Shown: one piece after another, positions 17,502-27,237 of the stretch
How positions within the stretch are numbered: the first letter of the stretch is position 1
How the letters are laid out: each line of letters opens with the position of its first letter
Origin: Pseudaquabacterium inlustre
GTDB taxonomy: Bacteria > Pseudomonadota > Gammaproteobacteria > Burkholderiales > Burkholderiaceae_C
Assembly (NCBI RefSeq): GCF_038066595.1
Contig: NZ_JBBUTH010000003.1
Coordinates: forward strand, 248,001 to 312,000
Reading direction: 5' to 3'
Length of the DNA: 64,000 bases
Position numbers and translations under genes: made by a program
The notes under the pieces: generated by a model
What the model saw: only the letters and a program-made list of their open reading frames with translations
The model's database searches: none
Told to the model about the DNA's origin: nothing

Positions 17502-18419
17502 TCAATCAAACTGCTGGATCCTGGGGTCGGGCAGGCCCGGTGATTCCGGAATGGCGGCATACGGTGCGCCCTGCAGGCGCATCTCGAAGGCTTTCATTTC
17601 CCATTGGCGGTACACCAGCGTGCGCAGTTGGGACCAGTAATAGCCCGCCTGCCCGCATCGCCAGGCGCCGAGGTAGAGATAGTGGTAGGCAAATAGCAGC
17701 ACGTAGCGCAATGGAAAGCGCCAGAAGTGCTTCTTCAGCCACATCCGGCGCTGCAGCGCGGTACCCAGCAGTTTCGGCTCAACCGACAAGGCGCTGCGGC
17801 TGAACTGCCACGCCGCCTCGCTGGTGGTGTAGCGGTTCTGCTTCACGAACCAATGATGGAGATTGGGGCTGTCGTGATGGTCCAGCACGCCCGACAGCAG
17901 GTGGACCGGGGAGTCGACCAAGGGGTGCTCGTTGACCGGAACGTCCGAGAACCGGCAGGTGCCTGTGCGCCACAGCCGCAGGATGTCGTGGGCGACCGGC
18001 AGGCGCCGACCCAGAAAGTGCAAATGGCGCCGCATGGAGAACGCCGCATCGCTCGACGTGGCGGTCGCCGTCACGATGGCTTGCTTCAACTCGTCGGACA
18101 GGCGTTCATCCGGATCCAGCTTCATGGTCCACGGCGCTGAAACGGGCAGGCTGAGTGCGAAGTTCCACTGGTCGCCAAACCCGCGAAAGCGCCGTTGGAC
18201 GACGCGGATGCCATGCCGCAGCGCGATGTCGATGGTCGCGTCGGTGCTGTAGCTGTCGACCAGCCACACCTCTTGCGCCCAGCCAGCCAGGTTGCCCAGC
18301 ACGGCATCAAGGTTGTGTCCCTCGTTCAGCGAGATCATGACAACCGCCACGGGTGCCACGCCAGGTGTCCATGGCCGGGCATGCGATCCGCCGGCAGGGG
18401 GGAGCGGCACTGAATTCAC
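17502..18419 (-). CDS. GT2-family glycosyltransferase (WaaE/KdtX-like)
   Basis: About 305-aa GT-A glycosyltransferase. Core motifs are VVMISLNEGHNLDAVLGNLA, VDSYSTDATIDIA and MKLDPDERLS, the DxD-like metal site region of WaaE/KdtX-like enzymes, with a basic amphipathic C-terminal half that probably binds the membrane. The start is uncertain: three in-frame GTG codons lie at 18437, 18428 and 18419, and a 7-bp palindrome overlaps them. GTG 18419 is listed because it sits nearest the conserved core. The frame stays open upstream to 18692, but that part overlaps the neighbour and has no family resemblance. Confidence 0.78.
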   Translation of the reverse strand: MNSVPLPPAGGSHARPWTPGVAPVAVVMISLNEGHNLDAVLGNLAGWAQEVWLVDSYSTDATIDIALRHGIRVVQRRFRGFGDQWNFALSLPVSAPWTMKLDPDERLSDELKQAIVTATATSSDAAFSMRRHLHFLGRRLPVAHDILRLWRTGTCRFSDVPVNEHPLVDSPVHLLSGVLDHHDSPNLHHWFVKQNRYTTSEAAWQFSRSALSVEPKLLGTALQRRMWLKKHFWRFPLRYVLLFAYHYLYLGAWRCGQAGYYWSQLRTLVYRQWEMKAFEMRLQGAPYAAIPESPGLPDPRIQQFD

Positions 18420-18421
18420 TG

Positions 18422-18438
18422 GGTGCACGTGGTGCACC
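18422..18438 (-). promoter_or_regulatory. Short palindrome over the GT2 translation start region
   Basis: GGTGCAC and its reverse complement GTGCACC are separated by three bases (18422-18428, 18432-18438). They lie directly upstream of GTG 18419 and contain two alternative in-frame GTG starts. In the mRNA this could fold over the initiation region. Whether it is functional is unknown. Confidence 0.3.
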
Positions 18439-18474
18439 TCTGGAGCAGAACGACGAGTGTCATGAAGGTAGGAA

Positions 18475-18508
18475 CTGGAGGCCGACCGATGCGACGACCA
18501 GCCTCCAG
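18475..18508 (-). repeat. Perfect 8-bp inverted repeat in oafA-GT2 intergenic gap
   Basis: CTGGAGGC at 18475-18482 and GCCTCCAG at 18501-18508 form a perfect stem with an 18-nt loop. It is in the 155-bp gap between the GT2 gene and the OafA-like gene. No U-run follows on either strand, so a standard intrinsic terminator is unlikely; it could be an operator or a Rho-related structure. Confidence 0.3.
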
Positions 18509-18574
18509 TGTATCGGCGTGCCAACAACGGTCGCCGACCATCCGGCCCCGGTGACTCAGACCCGCGGAGATGAC

Positions 18575-20569
18575 CTACATCAATATTCGCAAGCGAGGCA
18601 GGACACGCAACGCACCCGTCGTACTCAGGTGGTTCGAGTCCCAATAGAGCCAGTGTTCGCCGTCGTATGCCGGGCATTGCCTTACATCGCACAGCATGTC
18701 CGTCAGGTCTACGATGTTGACCCCGGCGGGCCGAGATATTGCGCGCATGAGCGCCCGCGCGGCTCGCACCTCCGCTTCATGCTCCGAACGAGGCATTCGA
18801 GCCAGTTCAAGGGCCTGTGCGCGTTCGTGCGAGCCCGCCGTGGTGAACCGGTCGAGCCTGTACCGCAGGCGATGCATGTCCATGCGCTGGGTGGGAACCT
18901 CCTCGACGATGTGAACCTGGACACCGAGCGCCGCATAGGCTGCGACTGTGGATTCCAGTGCCCGGTGCAGCGCCAATCTTGCGTCGACCTGCCTGCCATC
19001 GCTTGCAGAAGGATCGAAGACGACGAAACGCCGCTTGCCGCTGATGCTGGTCACACGGTCCACGTACAGTGACCAACGAGCCACGAGAAAGACATGCCGG
19101 ATGCTGCGGTTGCGCTGCACCAACTCGAAAGCGCGTGTCGACTGCGCGGCGCAGGTGCCGGGTGTTTGCACGCCCTCTCTCACGTCGATGTTCAACAGTG
19201 GTGGGCATCCCTCGAGCCCCTGGTGAACGATTCTTGTGCCCCGCTCGATGGCCAGGGCGTCGAATGCAGGGGCCAGGGCAAAGGAATGACTGTCGCCAAA
19301 CACGGCGGCCGTGGTCGGCAAGCGGGTATCGGCCGGGCCCAGGCGGCATGGCGCGTCATGCGCAGCGTGGTCGACACCCGGACCGTCGCAACGCGCACGC
19401 GGGACGGCATCGGTCAGTCTTGGCATCTCGGAACGACGGGCTTCCTCCTCTGCTCGCACGAGGCTTGCGCGGGTGCCCGCAACGCCGATTAGCATCAATA
19501 CCGACATGGAGACGACCGCCAGCAACAGCCACTGGTGCAGGGCGAGCTGGTGGGCGCGGCGACAGGGCTGCTCAACCCATCGCCAGGTGGCCACGGCCAG
19601 TGCAGTCGCGAGCGCGCAGACGAGCAGCAGCGTGGGGAGCGTGGGCGGCACGACCAGCCGATGGCGTGCGAATGCGAGCAGCGGCTGGTGCCAGAGATAC
19701 AAGCTGTAGCTGATGCTGCCGATCATCACAGGCGCGGGATGGGAGAGCACGCGCTGGATCCAGGTTCCTCGGCGTGCAAAGGCCAGGATCAGGCTGGCGC
19801 CTGCAACAGGCACCGCCGTGGCCAAGCCAGGATGGCTGGTGCTTGCATTGAAGCGCCAGAACGCGACCGCCAGCAGACCGACCCCGGCGCACGACAGCAC
19901 TTGATTTGCCATGGACCGGCGACGCAGGCCGTGCCACCGCGCTGGTCGAGCAAGCGACAGCCAGCCGCCGAAGCTCAGTTCCCACAAGCGCGTGGGCAGC
20001 AGCATGAAGCTGAATTGCGGTTTGTCAGGTGTCGTCCAATGCGCTGCCACCAGGCTGAGCACGGTCATGAGCAACAGCGCCGGGCCCAGAAGGCGCGCAC
20101 TGCGGCGGTGAAGCCACACCAGCACAAGTGGATAGAGCAGGTAGAAGTGCTCCTCGACGGACAGGCTCCACGTGTGCAGAAGGGGCTGCAGATCCGCACT
20201 CGTGGCGAAGTAGCCGCCCAGTCGCCAGAACAGCAGGTTGGAGGACAACGCTGCGGCCCATGACAGGCTGCGGAAGAACGTCACCGCATCGTCGCCACTG
20301 AGCCACATACAGGCCGCCGGCACACAGAACGCCAGCATCACGCACAGGGCAGGCAGGAGACGCCGACACCGCCGCGCATAGAAGTCAGCCAGCGAGAAAC
20401 GCCGGGCCTCGAGGTCATTGACGATCAACCGCGTGATCAGATAGCCGCTGATCACGAAGAAGACATCCACGCCGATGAAGCCGCCGCCAAAGCCCGGTGC
20501 GCCCGCGTGGTACAGCACCACCGGCAGCACGGCCAGTGCGCGCAGGCCGTCGATCTCCGGGCGGTACAT
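18575..20569 (-). CDS. OafA-type O-acyltransferase with C-terminal SGNH domain
   Basis: 664-aa acyltransferase-3 family membrane protein. Residues 1-365 carry about ten transmembrane helices with the conserved Arg10 (EIDGLRAL) and His21 (VVLYHAG), the GVDVFFVISGYLIT motif and HTWSLSVEEHFYLLYPLVL. Residues 420-650 form an SGNH domain with block I GDSH at 425-428 and the DSNH pair (Asp644, His647). Such fusions take acyl groups from the cytoplasm and O-acetylate periplasmic glycan units. It follows the FkbM gene by 23 bp. One of two intact copies in the cluster. Confidence 0.9.
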   Translation of the reverse strand: MYRPEIDGLRALAVLPVVLYHAGAPGFGGGFIGVDVFFVISGYLITRLIVNDLEARRFSLADFYARRCRRLLPALCVMLAFCVPAACMWLSGDDAVTFFRSLSWAAALSSNLLFWRLGGYFATSADLQPLLHTWSLSVEEHFYLLYPLVLVWLHRRSARLLGPALLLMTVLSLVAAHWTTPDKPQFSFMLLPTRLWELSFGGWLSLARPARWHGLRRRSMANQVLSCAGVGLLAVAFWRFNASTSHPGLATAVPVAGASLILAFARRGTWIQRVLSHPAPVMIGSISYSLYLWHQPLLAFARHRLVVPPTLPTLLLVCALATALAVATWRWVEQPCRRAHQLALHQWLLLAVVSMSVLMLIGVAGTRASLVRAEEEARRSEMPRLTDAVPRARCDGPGVDHAAHDAPCRLGPADTRLPTTAAVFGDSHSFALAPAFDALAIERGTRIVHQGLEGCPPLLNIDVREGVQTPGTCAAQSTRAFELVQRNRSIRHVFLVARWSLYVDRVTSISGKRRFVVFDPSASDGRQVDARLALHRALESTVAAYAALGVQVHIVEEVPTQRMDMHRLRYRLDRFTTAGSHERAQALELARMPRSEHEAEVRAARALMRAISRPAGVNIVDLTDMLCDVRQCPAYDGEHWLYWDSNHLSTTGALRVLPRLRILM

Positions 20570-20592
20570 GGCTCAGGCGCGAACCAGTTGGC

Positions 20593-21402
20593 TCACGGTT
20601 GCCGTCCTTGACGCTCAAAGAGTGCCGTGCAGGTGCCGTCTGGATCCCAGGCGACGGTCAGGAGCTCGAATCCCTCGGCCCGGATTGTGTCGATCAAGGT
20701 CTGCGGCGATCCGGCAAATGCATGGATCTCGATGGCGATCCTGCGCGCGAGGCGCAACAGGCGGCTGGACGGGGACAACAGCCCGAACTCTGCGCCCTCG
20801 ATGTCGCACTTCAGAAAATCGATGTGCGTCAGGCCCGTCTGGACGAGGAAATCCTCTTCGCTGAGGCTGAGCGTACCGGCATAGTTGGCATCCTCGATCG
20901 ACGTACCGAACTTGGCCTTGTCCGGCCCGCCGATGAACGCGGAAATCAGTTGGGCCCGGGCCGCGAAGCCAGGGTTGCCGCCGACCGAGATACGGAATCG
21001 CTCGGTCATCTCGCGGCTCGGCTCCACGGCGACCACCCGAACCCGCGGACCGTGGGCCAACGCAAGGCACGTGAAGTTGCCCATGTTCGCGCCCAGATCC
21101 ACCACCACGTCACCGTCGTGGATGCGCAGCGTGCCGCGCCGCAAATAGGTGTCGCGGGCATACATCTCACGGATGCCGCTGAAGGCGCCTGGGCCGATGA
21201 TCTCAAACGGCAAGGCGGTGGCAGGGTGGTGTATGACGAAGGGCCCGCTGCCCATGGCTTGATCTGCAGGCAACAGGTTTCCACGCCGGATGATGGTGCG
21301 CCCTTGGAGGACAACCTGCGCAAGCCAGCGCGCCGCGAGTCCTGTGCCGCAGCAACGCCGCAGAGCCACCACATCGTTCCGGATCCTGGACCACGTGCTC
21401 AT
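20593..21402 (-). CDS. FkbM-family SAM-dependent methyltransferase
   Basis: 269-aa protein with the FkbM SAM-binding signature VVVDLGANMGNFTCLAL near residue 98, AVEPSREMTERF near 124, and the family LTHIDFLKCDIEGAEFGLL segment near 189. FkbM enzymes O-methylate sugars or polyketides; in a glycan cluster a sugar hydroxyl is likely. It lies between two OafA-like genes, which points to decoration of the same glycan. ATG 21402 gives a complete N-terminal helix. Confidence 0.85.
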   Translation of the reverse strand: MSTWSRIRNDVVALRRCCGTGLAARWLAQVVLQGRTIIRRGNLLPADQAMGSGPFVIHHPATALPFEIIGPGAFSGIREMYARDTYLRRGTLRIHDGDVVVDLGANMGNFTCLALAHGPRVRVVAVEPSREMTERFRISVGGNPGFAARAQLISAFIGGPDKAKFGTSIEDANYAGTLSLSEEDFLVQTGLTHIDFLKCDIEGAEFGLLSPSSRLLRLARRIAIEIHAFAGSPQTLIDTIRAEGFELLTVAWDPDGTCTALFERQGRQP

Positions 21403-21462
21403 CGGCCTGTCCAGATCGCGTGGCCTGGGACAAGCGACCGAGACGCGGGATGCCGCGGCGGT

Positions 21463-23385
21463 TCAAGGCGGTGCGGATTTGCCATGGTCATCAGTCACCA
21501 CATCGAATTGCCGCGCCCAGGTCGACAATGGGGGCGCGGCCCATAGGCGGTGCCCGATTGCGCGAGCACCCGCCTGCGTCAAGTGCATCCCATCAATCGA
21601 GATTGGCATGCCGCCCACTGTGAATAATCGGCATTGGCCCTCGCGGCAATACAGATCGTTGATGCGGGACACGTTCTCTGATCCGATAGCCGCCGCGAGC
21701 TCTGAGTTTCGAGCTCCGACCTCAGGCCATTCGGGCACATGGTGATCCATCCGTGCACTGACAGGCAGTCTAGCCAACATCACCGGGTCGGGGGAAGTCG
21801 TACGTTTCATGCCGACAAAGATCACGCGTTTGGCACCCTTGTCCAGAAGGAACTTTTGGGTAACTGCCATCTTGGCGGTGCTCCAATCCAGCCAGTAATT
21901 GGCCACCACGACCAAGTCTGATTGTGAAACCTGAGGGCTGGTCATCAACCTGGAGCGCATGGCTGTACACATGGGACGAGCTCTTTCGGCGACAAACTTT
22001 TCAGTCTCGTCCACATGGGGATACGTTTGGCAAGCGCCTGAAATGTAGAGAAAACTCAGATCAATCTGACGACTGATTCCAGCCTCAACCGTGGCGTTCA
22101 CGAAATCATGGGCATAGCTGTCGCCAATGATCAGGACCTTCGGCTTGTTGTCGCGGTTGAACGCCTTTTCTGAAAGTGCGTTGCCATCTCGCTGGACATA
22201 GCGGCCATTCTGCTGCTTGTCGAACTGATCGATCAAACCAAGCTGTTCTGCATTGAAGCGCGCGCGGTATCCCTTCGACAATACGCCTGCCGCACCGATG
22301 GAAATGAGGATTGAAGCCGATGCGGCCGTCACGAGAAGAAAACCTTTGCCCGAAACTTTCCGGCTCGAACGGCAAGGCTGCTCGACGAAACGCCAGGTCA
22401 AGGTCGCCAGCAGCAAAACCAGCAGCAACGCGCCAAACGTGTCCAACACGCCTAGCATCTGCGCGGAGCCCGACCAAAGACGTGCAAAAGCCAGCACAGG
22501 CTGGTGCCATAAATATAGGCTGTAAGAAATCGTTCCGATGAACGACAGGGGTGTCCAGCCCAGAACTCTTGACGCGATCACAGAAGGCTCGTCGGCGATG
22601 ATGATCATTGCCGTTGACGCGACCGGCAGCAGGGTAAACAGACTGGGTACGGGAATGTTCTGATCCAGGGCGAACAGTGATGCCACCAGTCCGACCCAGC
22701 CGACGTTCGAGAGGAACCTCAATCGGACCTGCAATGGCGTTGCAGCGACGGAAGCAGCGCTTCGGCCGAATGCCACCATGCTTCCGACGATGAACTCCCA
22801 TGCCCGTGTCAATGGAAGATAGAACCCTGCCTCTGATTTGCCGATACGCCAGAAGTACTCCGCCAACGCCAATGAGGCCAGTGCAGCAGCAACAAGCAAG
22901 GTGCTGCGAAAGCGCGATCGCGCGATAGCCAGAAATCCAAGCGGCGCAAGCAGGTAGAACTGCTCTTCCACGCCCAGGCTCCAAGTGTGGATCAACGGCG
23001 CGAAATGGGCTTTAGTGTCGAAGTAGGAGGTGTGACGCCAGAAGAACAGATTCGGTATGAGCAGAACTACGCCCAGCACACTTTCAGAAAAGTTCTGCAA
23101 TGCGAACGGGTCCATCAGCCACCAGGCGAATGGCGTACTGGTCAGGCAGATCACAAATAGGGCCGGCAGGATCCGCCCGGCCCGGCGCGCAAAGAATCGC
23201 CGGACCGAGAAATCGCCGGCCGCCATGTCCGACAGTTGGTTGCGGGTGATCAGATAGCCGCTGATGACGAAGAATACGTCGACGCCCAGATAGCCACCGG
23301 GCAGTGCAGCAGGCGATGCGTGATTGGCGATGACGGCCAGAACCGCCAGGGCGCGCAAACCATTGATGTCCGTCCTGAAACTCAT
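21463..23385 (-). CDS. OafA-type O-acyltransferase with C-terminal SGNH domain (second copy)
   Basis: 640-aa acyltransferase-3 protein. It shows Arg11 and His22 of the N-terminal catalytic region (DINGLRALAVLAVIANHAS), GVDVFFVISGYLIT and HTWSLGVEEQFYLLAPLG, then about ten helices. The periplasmic SGNH domain has GDSY at 421-424, where the other copy has GDSH, and a DGMH pair near its end. ATG 23385 is the family-like start; the open frame runs 35 codons further up. Its DNA is among the least GC-rich of the window (one 60-base line counts 30 G+C), consistent with horizontal acquisition. Confidence 0.89.
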   Translation of the reverse strand: MSFRTDINGLRALAVLAVIANHASPAALPGGYLGVDVFFVISGYLITRNQLSDMAAGDFSVRRFFARRAGRILPALFVICLTSTPFAWWLMDPFALQNFSESVLGVVLLIPNLFFWRHTSYFDTKAHFAPLIHTWSLGVEEQFYLLAPLGFLAIARSRFRSTLLVAAALASLALAEYFWRIGKSEAGFYLPLTRAWEFIVGSMVAFGRSAASVAATPLQVRLRFLSNVGWVGLVASLFALDQNIPVPSLFTLLPVASTAMIIIADEPSVIASRVLGWTPLSFIGTISYSLYLWHQPVLAFARLWSGSAQMLGVLDTFGALLLVLLLATLTWRFVEQPCRSSRKVSGKGFLLVTAASASILISIGAAGVLSKGYRARFNAEQLGLIDQFDKQQNGRYVQRDGNALSEKAFNRDNKPKVLIIGDSYAHDFVNATVEAGISRQIDLSFLYISGACQTYPHVDETEKFVAERARPMCTAMRSRLMTSPQVSQSDLVVVANYWLDWSTAKMAVTQKFLLDKGAKRVIFVGMKRTTSPDPVMLARLPVSARMDHHVPEWPEVGARNSELAAAIGSENVSRINDLYCREGQCRLFTVGGMPISIDGMHLTQAGARAIGHRLWAAPPLSTWARQFDVVTDDHGKSAPP

Positions 23386-23522
23386 CTGCGGATGATGATC
23401 AGCCCTCAAAGCCGGCGGTTTTCGTCTTGAAGGCGCAGACACCCGGCAGGTCGCCAAAACCGCTCGTGATGTTTCAAGAACGATGGCCATGCATGGTTGG
23501 TCGACTCAAGTAGGACGCGCTG

Positions 23523-24665
23523 TCAAGCGCTGACTTCGACCCACGACGGAGCAGCACCGCCATGGCGTAACCAGTCGTACGTCGCCGCCATTTGTCGGGC
23601 TACGGTCTCCCACGAAAACTCGTCGTTCATCCATTGCCGGCCACGGGCGCCCATGCACTTCAATGCCTTAGGTTCGCAACGCATGGCGAAATCCAGCGCG
23701 CGGGCGAGCGAGTCGACGTCATTGTCTACCCACCAGCCCGATCCCGTGCGCTCCAGCCCTTGCCAGGGTGCGCCTGTGCTCACTACGGCGGGGCAACTAT
23801 GGGCCAGTGCTTCAGCGACCACCATGCCGAAGTTCTCGGTATGGGTAGGCAGAACGAACAGATCTGCGGCTTGATAGGCCCGCGATTTGGCATCGCCAAA
23901 CAGCGGACCGGGAAACTCCACGCGCTCCGTACTCAACGTGCGCGCAAGGTTCCGAACCTGGGCCTCGTGCTCGGGTTCTCCAAGGCCTGCGATCACGAGC
24001 CGCCATCCCGGGTGATCGTCCTGCAGCGAGCGCCAGGCCTGAAGCAGCCGGTCCAACCCCTTGGTGGGATGGATCCTGCTCAGGAACAGCAAGGTGCGCA
24101 TTGCGCCGCTGCTGAGGTCGGGCCCCGTCTCGAATTCGGGCGGGATATCGATGCCGTTGGGGATCACCGCAATGGGCTGCCGGTAGCCCAGGGCTCGAAT
24201 GTCCTGCAACTCGGCCGTGCTGGTGGCGTGCAGCAGATCCGCGCGGTCGAGAACCCGGCGTTGCAACGGCCACATTGCCTGCTTGTAGCGACGAGTCCGC
24301 CCCAATGCCCAAGGCGCGAGCGTCCCGCGCGGTGAGGTCACCAGCTTGGCATGTTGGCCTGGTACAGCCCAGCCGGCAGCCATGTTCACCATCGACCACA
24401 GGCTGTGGTTGTGGACGATGTCCACGCGCCGTGACTTTCGCGCCAGCGCATTGGCCAAGCTGGGCGACACGGCCAGCCGCCGGAGAACTGGCCACTGAGG
24501 GTGTAGATCCAGGTGCACGCCCTCCACTGGTCCACGGGCAGCCAGACAGCTCAGTTCAACCTGGTGACCGAGCGCCGCCAGTGCCTGGCACAGGCGAGGT
24601 ATGGAATACGAAGGACCCGCCGCCTCTTGATCGATGTGCGGTACCACATGGACGAGATTCATCAT
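23523..24665 (-). CDS. GT4-family glycosyltransferase
   Basis: 380-aa retaining GT-B enzyme. The N-terminal acceptor domain (MMNLVHVVPHIDQEAAGPSY) includes VHNHSLWSMVN and TSPRGTLAPWALG. The donor domain has LLFLSRIHPTKGLDRLL and the EX7E region TENFGMVVAEALAHSCPAVV. It overlaps the polymerase gene upstream by four bases (ATGA). A 137-bp gap, without a recognisable terminator, separates it from the acyltransferase downstream. Donor and acceptor sugars are not predictable. Confidence 0.86.
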   Translation of the reverse strand: MMNLVHVVPHIDQEAAGPSYSIPRLCQALAALGHQVELSCLAARGPVEGVHLDLHPQWPVLRRLAVSPSLANALARKSRRVDIVHNHSLWSMVNMAAGWAVPGQHAKLVTSPRGTLAPWALGRTRRYKQAMWPLQRRVLDRADLLHATSTAELQDIRALGYRQPIAVIPNGIDIPPEFETGPDLSSGAMRTLLFLSRIHPTKGLDRLLQAWRSLQDDHPGWRLVIAGLGEPEHEAQVRNLARTLSTERVEFPGPLFGDAKSRAYQAADLFVLPTHTENFGMVVAEALAHSCPAVVSTGAPWQGLERTGSGWWVDNDVDSLARALDFAMRCEPKALKCMGARGRQWMNDEFSWETVARQMAATYDWLRHGGAAPSWVEVSA

Positions 24666-26170
24666 GCGGGGTGCGCAACACGCGGCAAGGGTGATCCTGA
24701 AGAGCGGAACAGCAAGAACTGTATGGCCAAGGCCAGAGGCAGTTCACGCCAAAGCATGATCAGAATGCTGTTGAATGCCGAATCGACGTTGATCAGTGGC
24801 ATTAGCACTGCGAGGAACACCACTGCGCCAGGTGAGGATTCGGTTGGTCGCAGCAAGGTCAGCAGCACACGGTGTGCGGCACCGATGAAGGCGAATCCAA
24901 GAAACACCGCAACCGCGCCGCCAGCGAAGTAGAGGTACGCCACGGGCCCCATCGCTGAAGAGGACAGCACATCCCTCTCCATCACTTCATAGGTGTACCA
25001 GAGGCCGATGTTGCCGAGCGGCTTGCCTTCCCATATCGCGCGCGGTATCCAGGCGTGAAGCGGCGCGAGCACCAGATCGGTCAGGAAATTCGGGCTGGTG
25101 TCTGGAAGGCCGCCTGGCCGGTCGGCGTACTCGATGCCAAAAGAAGCGATGTAACTGAGATTCAATCGGGCCGCAAAGGCCAACAAAACAGGCGCGGATT
25201 CGACGGCCGCACGGGATGTGTCCGCGGTCGAGGTGACAACGGCCGAGGCGATGCCGGCCACCGAATCGCCGGAGAAATCGGCGTCGTAGTTGCGGGCGTT
25301 TCGGAACGGCTCGACGACCGCATATCCCAACGGGATGGCCATGGCGGCGAGGAGCAGCCACTTGACCGCCCACCGCCCGGTGCTCAGGTAATGGCAAATG
25401 GCGACGATCAGAAAAGGCATCACCAGGGCGGACTTGAAGCCGCTCAGTACGCCCGTAAGAAACTCCAAGATCAGGACTGCGGCGAACCAGGCGCGGTGAC
25501 GCTGGGACGGCGGCGCGCGGAACAATTGCAGCGAAGCCAGCACGAGGGCCATGCTGCCCAGGCTGGCGGCCATGCTGAGGTACTGGGTGACGGATCCCAT
25601 TTCGATCAAACGCTCGTAGCTGGACGCGTAGCCGAAGACTCCCAACTCGATCTGCAGCAGGCGTGCGCCCGTCGCAATGCCTATCAGCAGCGGCAATGTC
25701 AGCGGGTGAAGGGTGTTGGTTGGCGGCAGGATGCGCCTGTGCCATGCGGCACATTGGTCAGGGTGACGTGCGAGACCGGCATTCGTGCTCCAGTAGCCAA
25801 ACCACATCGCCACAGCGCCAACGAGCACCAGGTACATGAGCTTGACCATGGACGCTGTGACCTCCGGTACCAGCGACACCATCAGCAGCTCATCGATGTT
25901 TCCGAAGAACAAGAAGTTGGACACGCCGTGCGCGAGGACAAAGGTCATCACGGACGCCAGCACCACCGGGTTGGCCAGCCAACGCTCGGGCTGACGCTGG
26001 CACAAGCGTGCGACCTCGACGCCGAGGTAGCCCAGGAGCGTGAGCGTCAACGCAACGAAGGCGCCGCGCAAATCCAGAACATCCAGCGACGAAAGCAGGG
26101 CGATCAAGCCCGCCGCAGTGCCGGCCGCCGCGCTGGCCAGCAACGGCGGGCAATGCCGGTCAATGCGCAC
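24662..26170 (-). CDS. O-antigen/capsule polymerase-like membrane protein (Wzy candidate)
   Basis: 502-aa protein with about ten to twelve hydrophobic helices and a large hydrophilic loop around residues 290-390 (VEPFRNARNYDADFSGDSV to WEGKPLGNIGLW), the topology expected of Wzy polymerases. Arginine-rich loop segments and the position between glycosyltransferases support this. Wzy joins undecaprenyl-linked repeat units in the periplasm. Sequence similarity within this family is always low, so the call rests on topology and context. No other Wzy or WaaL candidate is seen in the window. Confidence 0.68.
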   Translation of the reverse strand: MRIDRHCPPLLASAAAGTAAGLIALLSSLDVLDLRGAFVALTLTLLGYLGVEVARLCQRQPERWLANPVVLASVMTFVLAHGVSNFLFFGNIDELLMVSLVPEVTASMVKLMYLVLVGAVAMWFGYWSTNAGLARHPDQCAAWHRRILPPTNTLHPLTLPLLIGIATGARLLQIELGVFGYASSYERLIEMGSVTQYLSMAASLGSMALVLASLQLFRAPPSQRHRAWFAAVLILEFLTGVLSGFKSALVMPFLIVAICHYLSTGRWAVKWLLLAAMAIPLGYAVVEPFRNARNYDADFSGDSVAGIASAVVTSTADTSRAAVESAPVLLAFAARLNLSYIASFGIEYADRPGGLPDTSPNFLTDLVLAPLHAWIPRAIWEGKPLGNIGLWYTYEVMERDVLSSSAMGPVAYLYFAGGAVAVFLGFAFIGAAHRVLLTLLRPTESSPGAVVFLAVLMPLINVDSAFNSILIMLWRELPLALAIQFLLFRSSGSPLPRVAHPA

Positions 26171-27233
26171 GGCGCCGCACCTCGATGCCGGGCACGGGGT
26201 GCCCTTTCGTCCGTCCTCCCAGGGTATCGATCAACACCTGCAGGCGGTGTGCATACGTGTGCTCGGCATGCGCACGCCGCATGCCGGCGTCAGCGATGGC
26301 GCGGCGCTCATCGCCGCGCGGCAACCAGTGATCGATCTGACGCCGCAGATCCGACATGCCTCTGAAGCTGACGATCTCGCGCCCATCCTCGAAGAGATCA
26401 ATGAGCGATGGTCTGGCATCCACCATCTGGAACGCTCCCGCTCCGGCGGCTTCGAAGCATCGGACATTCACACCCCAGATCTCGCCGTAATGCAGGTTGT
26501 TGAGCACGATCTTGGCGCCACGGAACGCCCTGACCTTGTCCTCGTTGTAGACCCCGCGGCCCTGATGCATGCCGGACACCGCGCCAGCAGCCATCCAGAG
26601 AGGTGCTGGGTTACCCCAGATCTTCACATCGTAGTCGACCAGATGCTTGAAACAGGCCACGCGCCATGAGTGCAGGTTGCCGGCCGTCGTGATGTCGCAG
26701 GCGTAGACCGGGTCGCTGCCAATCCGGTCGTCGGGCAACCAGTGTCGAGCCGGGTTGAAGCACTCGGGCAGGTAGTGCACAGGGCTGGCCAGCACGTCGC
26801 CCAGTGCATGCAAGGTGAATGGATCCTTGAAGAACAGGCCGTCGTAGGCCGCGTTCATGAAGAAGGCACGGCTGAAATTGGTGATGGCGTCGGGATACCA
26901 CAATGCCACGGCCGCACCTGTGCGTCGTTTGAGCTCCGCCACCTCGGCAGGCCAAAGGAAGTCGTAGGCCACGATCACCACGTCCAGCGGGGCCTCGTCA
27001 GCGCAGTCCCAGAGTGTGGCCATGCGACGGGCGCGAACGGCGGGCAGGCTGTCGGTGGATTCATACAACACATTGCGAACCTGATGCAGGCGATGTTGCA
27101 GCCTGCTTCGCGCTGGTTTCGATCGAAGCCCGGGCTCGAACCGTCGAACCGCATGGCCCAGATCCGTCAGCGTCTCGGCGATGTGGCGCGCGAACCCCTC
27201 GGTGTAGAACTTGCCCACGACCAGGATGTTCAT
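26160..27233 (-). CDS. CgeB-like glycosyltransferase
   Basis: 357-aa protein of the CgeB/Glyco_trans_1_2 type. It starts MNILVVGKFYTEGFARHIAE, with an N-terminal DVVIVAYDFLWPAEVAELKR strand-turn and a C-terminal half containing IVLNNLHYGEIWGVNVRCFE and AAGAGAFQMVDARPSL, the family's donor-site region. It overlaps the polymerase gene by 11 bases and follows an FkbM gene by four. A second protein of the same broad family is encoded at 31665-32729. Specific activity is unknown. Confidence 0.77.
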   Translation of the reverse strand: MNILVVGKFYTEGFARHIAETLTDLGHAVRRFEPGLRSKPARSRLQHRLHQVRNVLYESTDSLPAVRARRMATLWDCADEAPLDVVIVAYDFLWPAEVAELKRRTGAAVALWYPDAITNFSRAFFMNAAYDGLFFKDPFTLHALGDVLASPVHYLPECFNPARHWLPDDRIGSDPVYACDITTAGNLHSWRVACFKHLVDYDVKIWGNPAPLWMAAGAVSGMHQGRGVYNEDKVRAFRGAKIVLNNLHYGEIWGVNVRCFEAAGAGAFQMVDARPSLIDLFEDGREIVSFRGMSDLRRQIDHWLPRGDERRAIADAGMRRAHAEHTYAHRLQVLIDTLGGRTKGHPVPGIEVRRRAH

Positions 27234-27237
27234 GGGA

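Noticed and set aside
23386..23522. TTGACA on the minus strand near 23520 as a promoter for the second OafA gene
   Set aside because: No -10 hexamer at 15-19 bp, and the word overlaps the end of the preceding gene.
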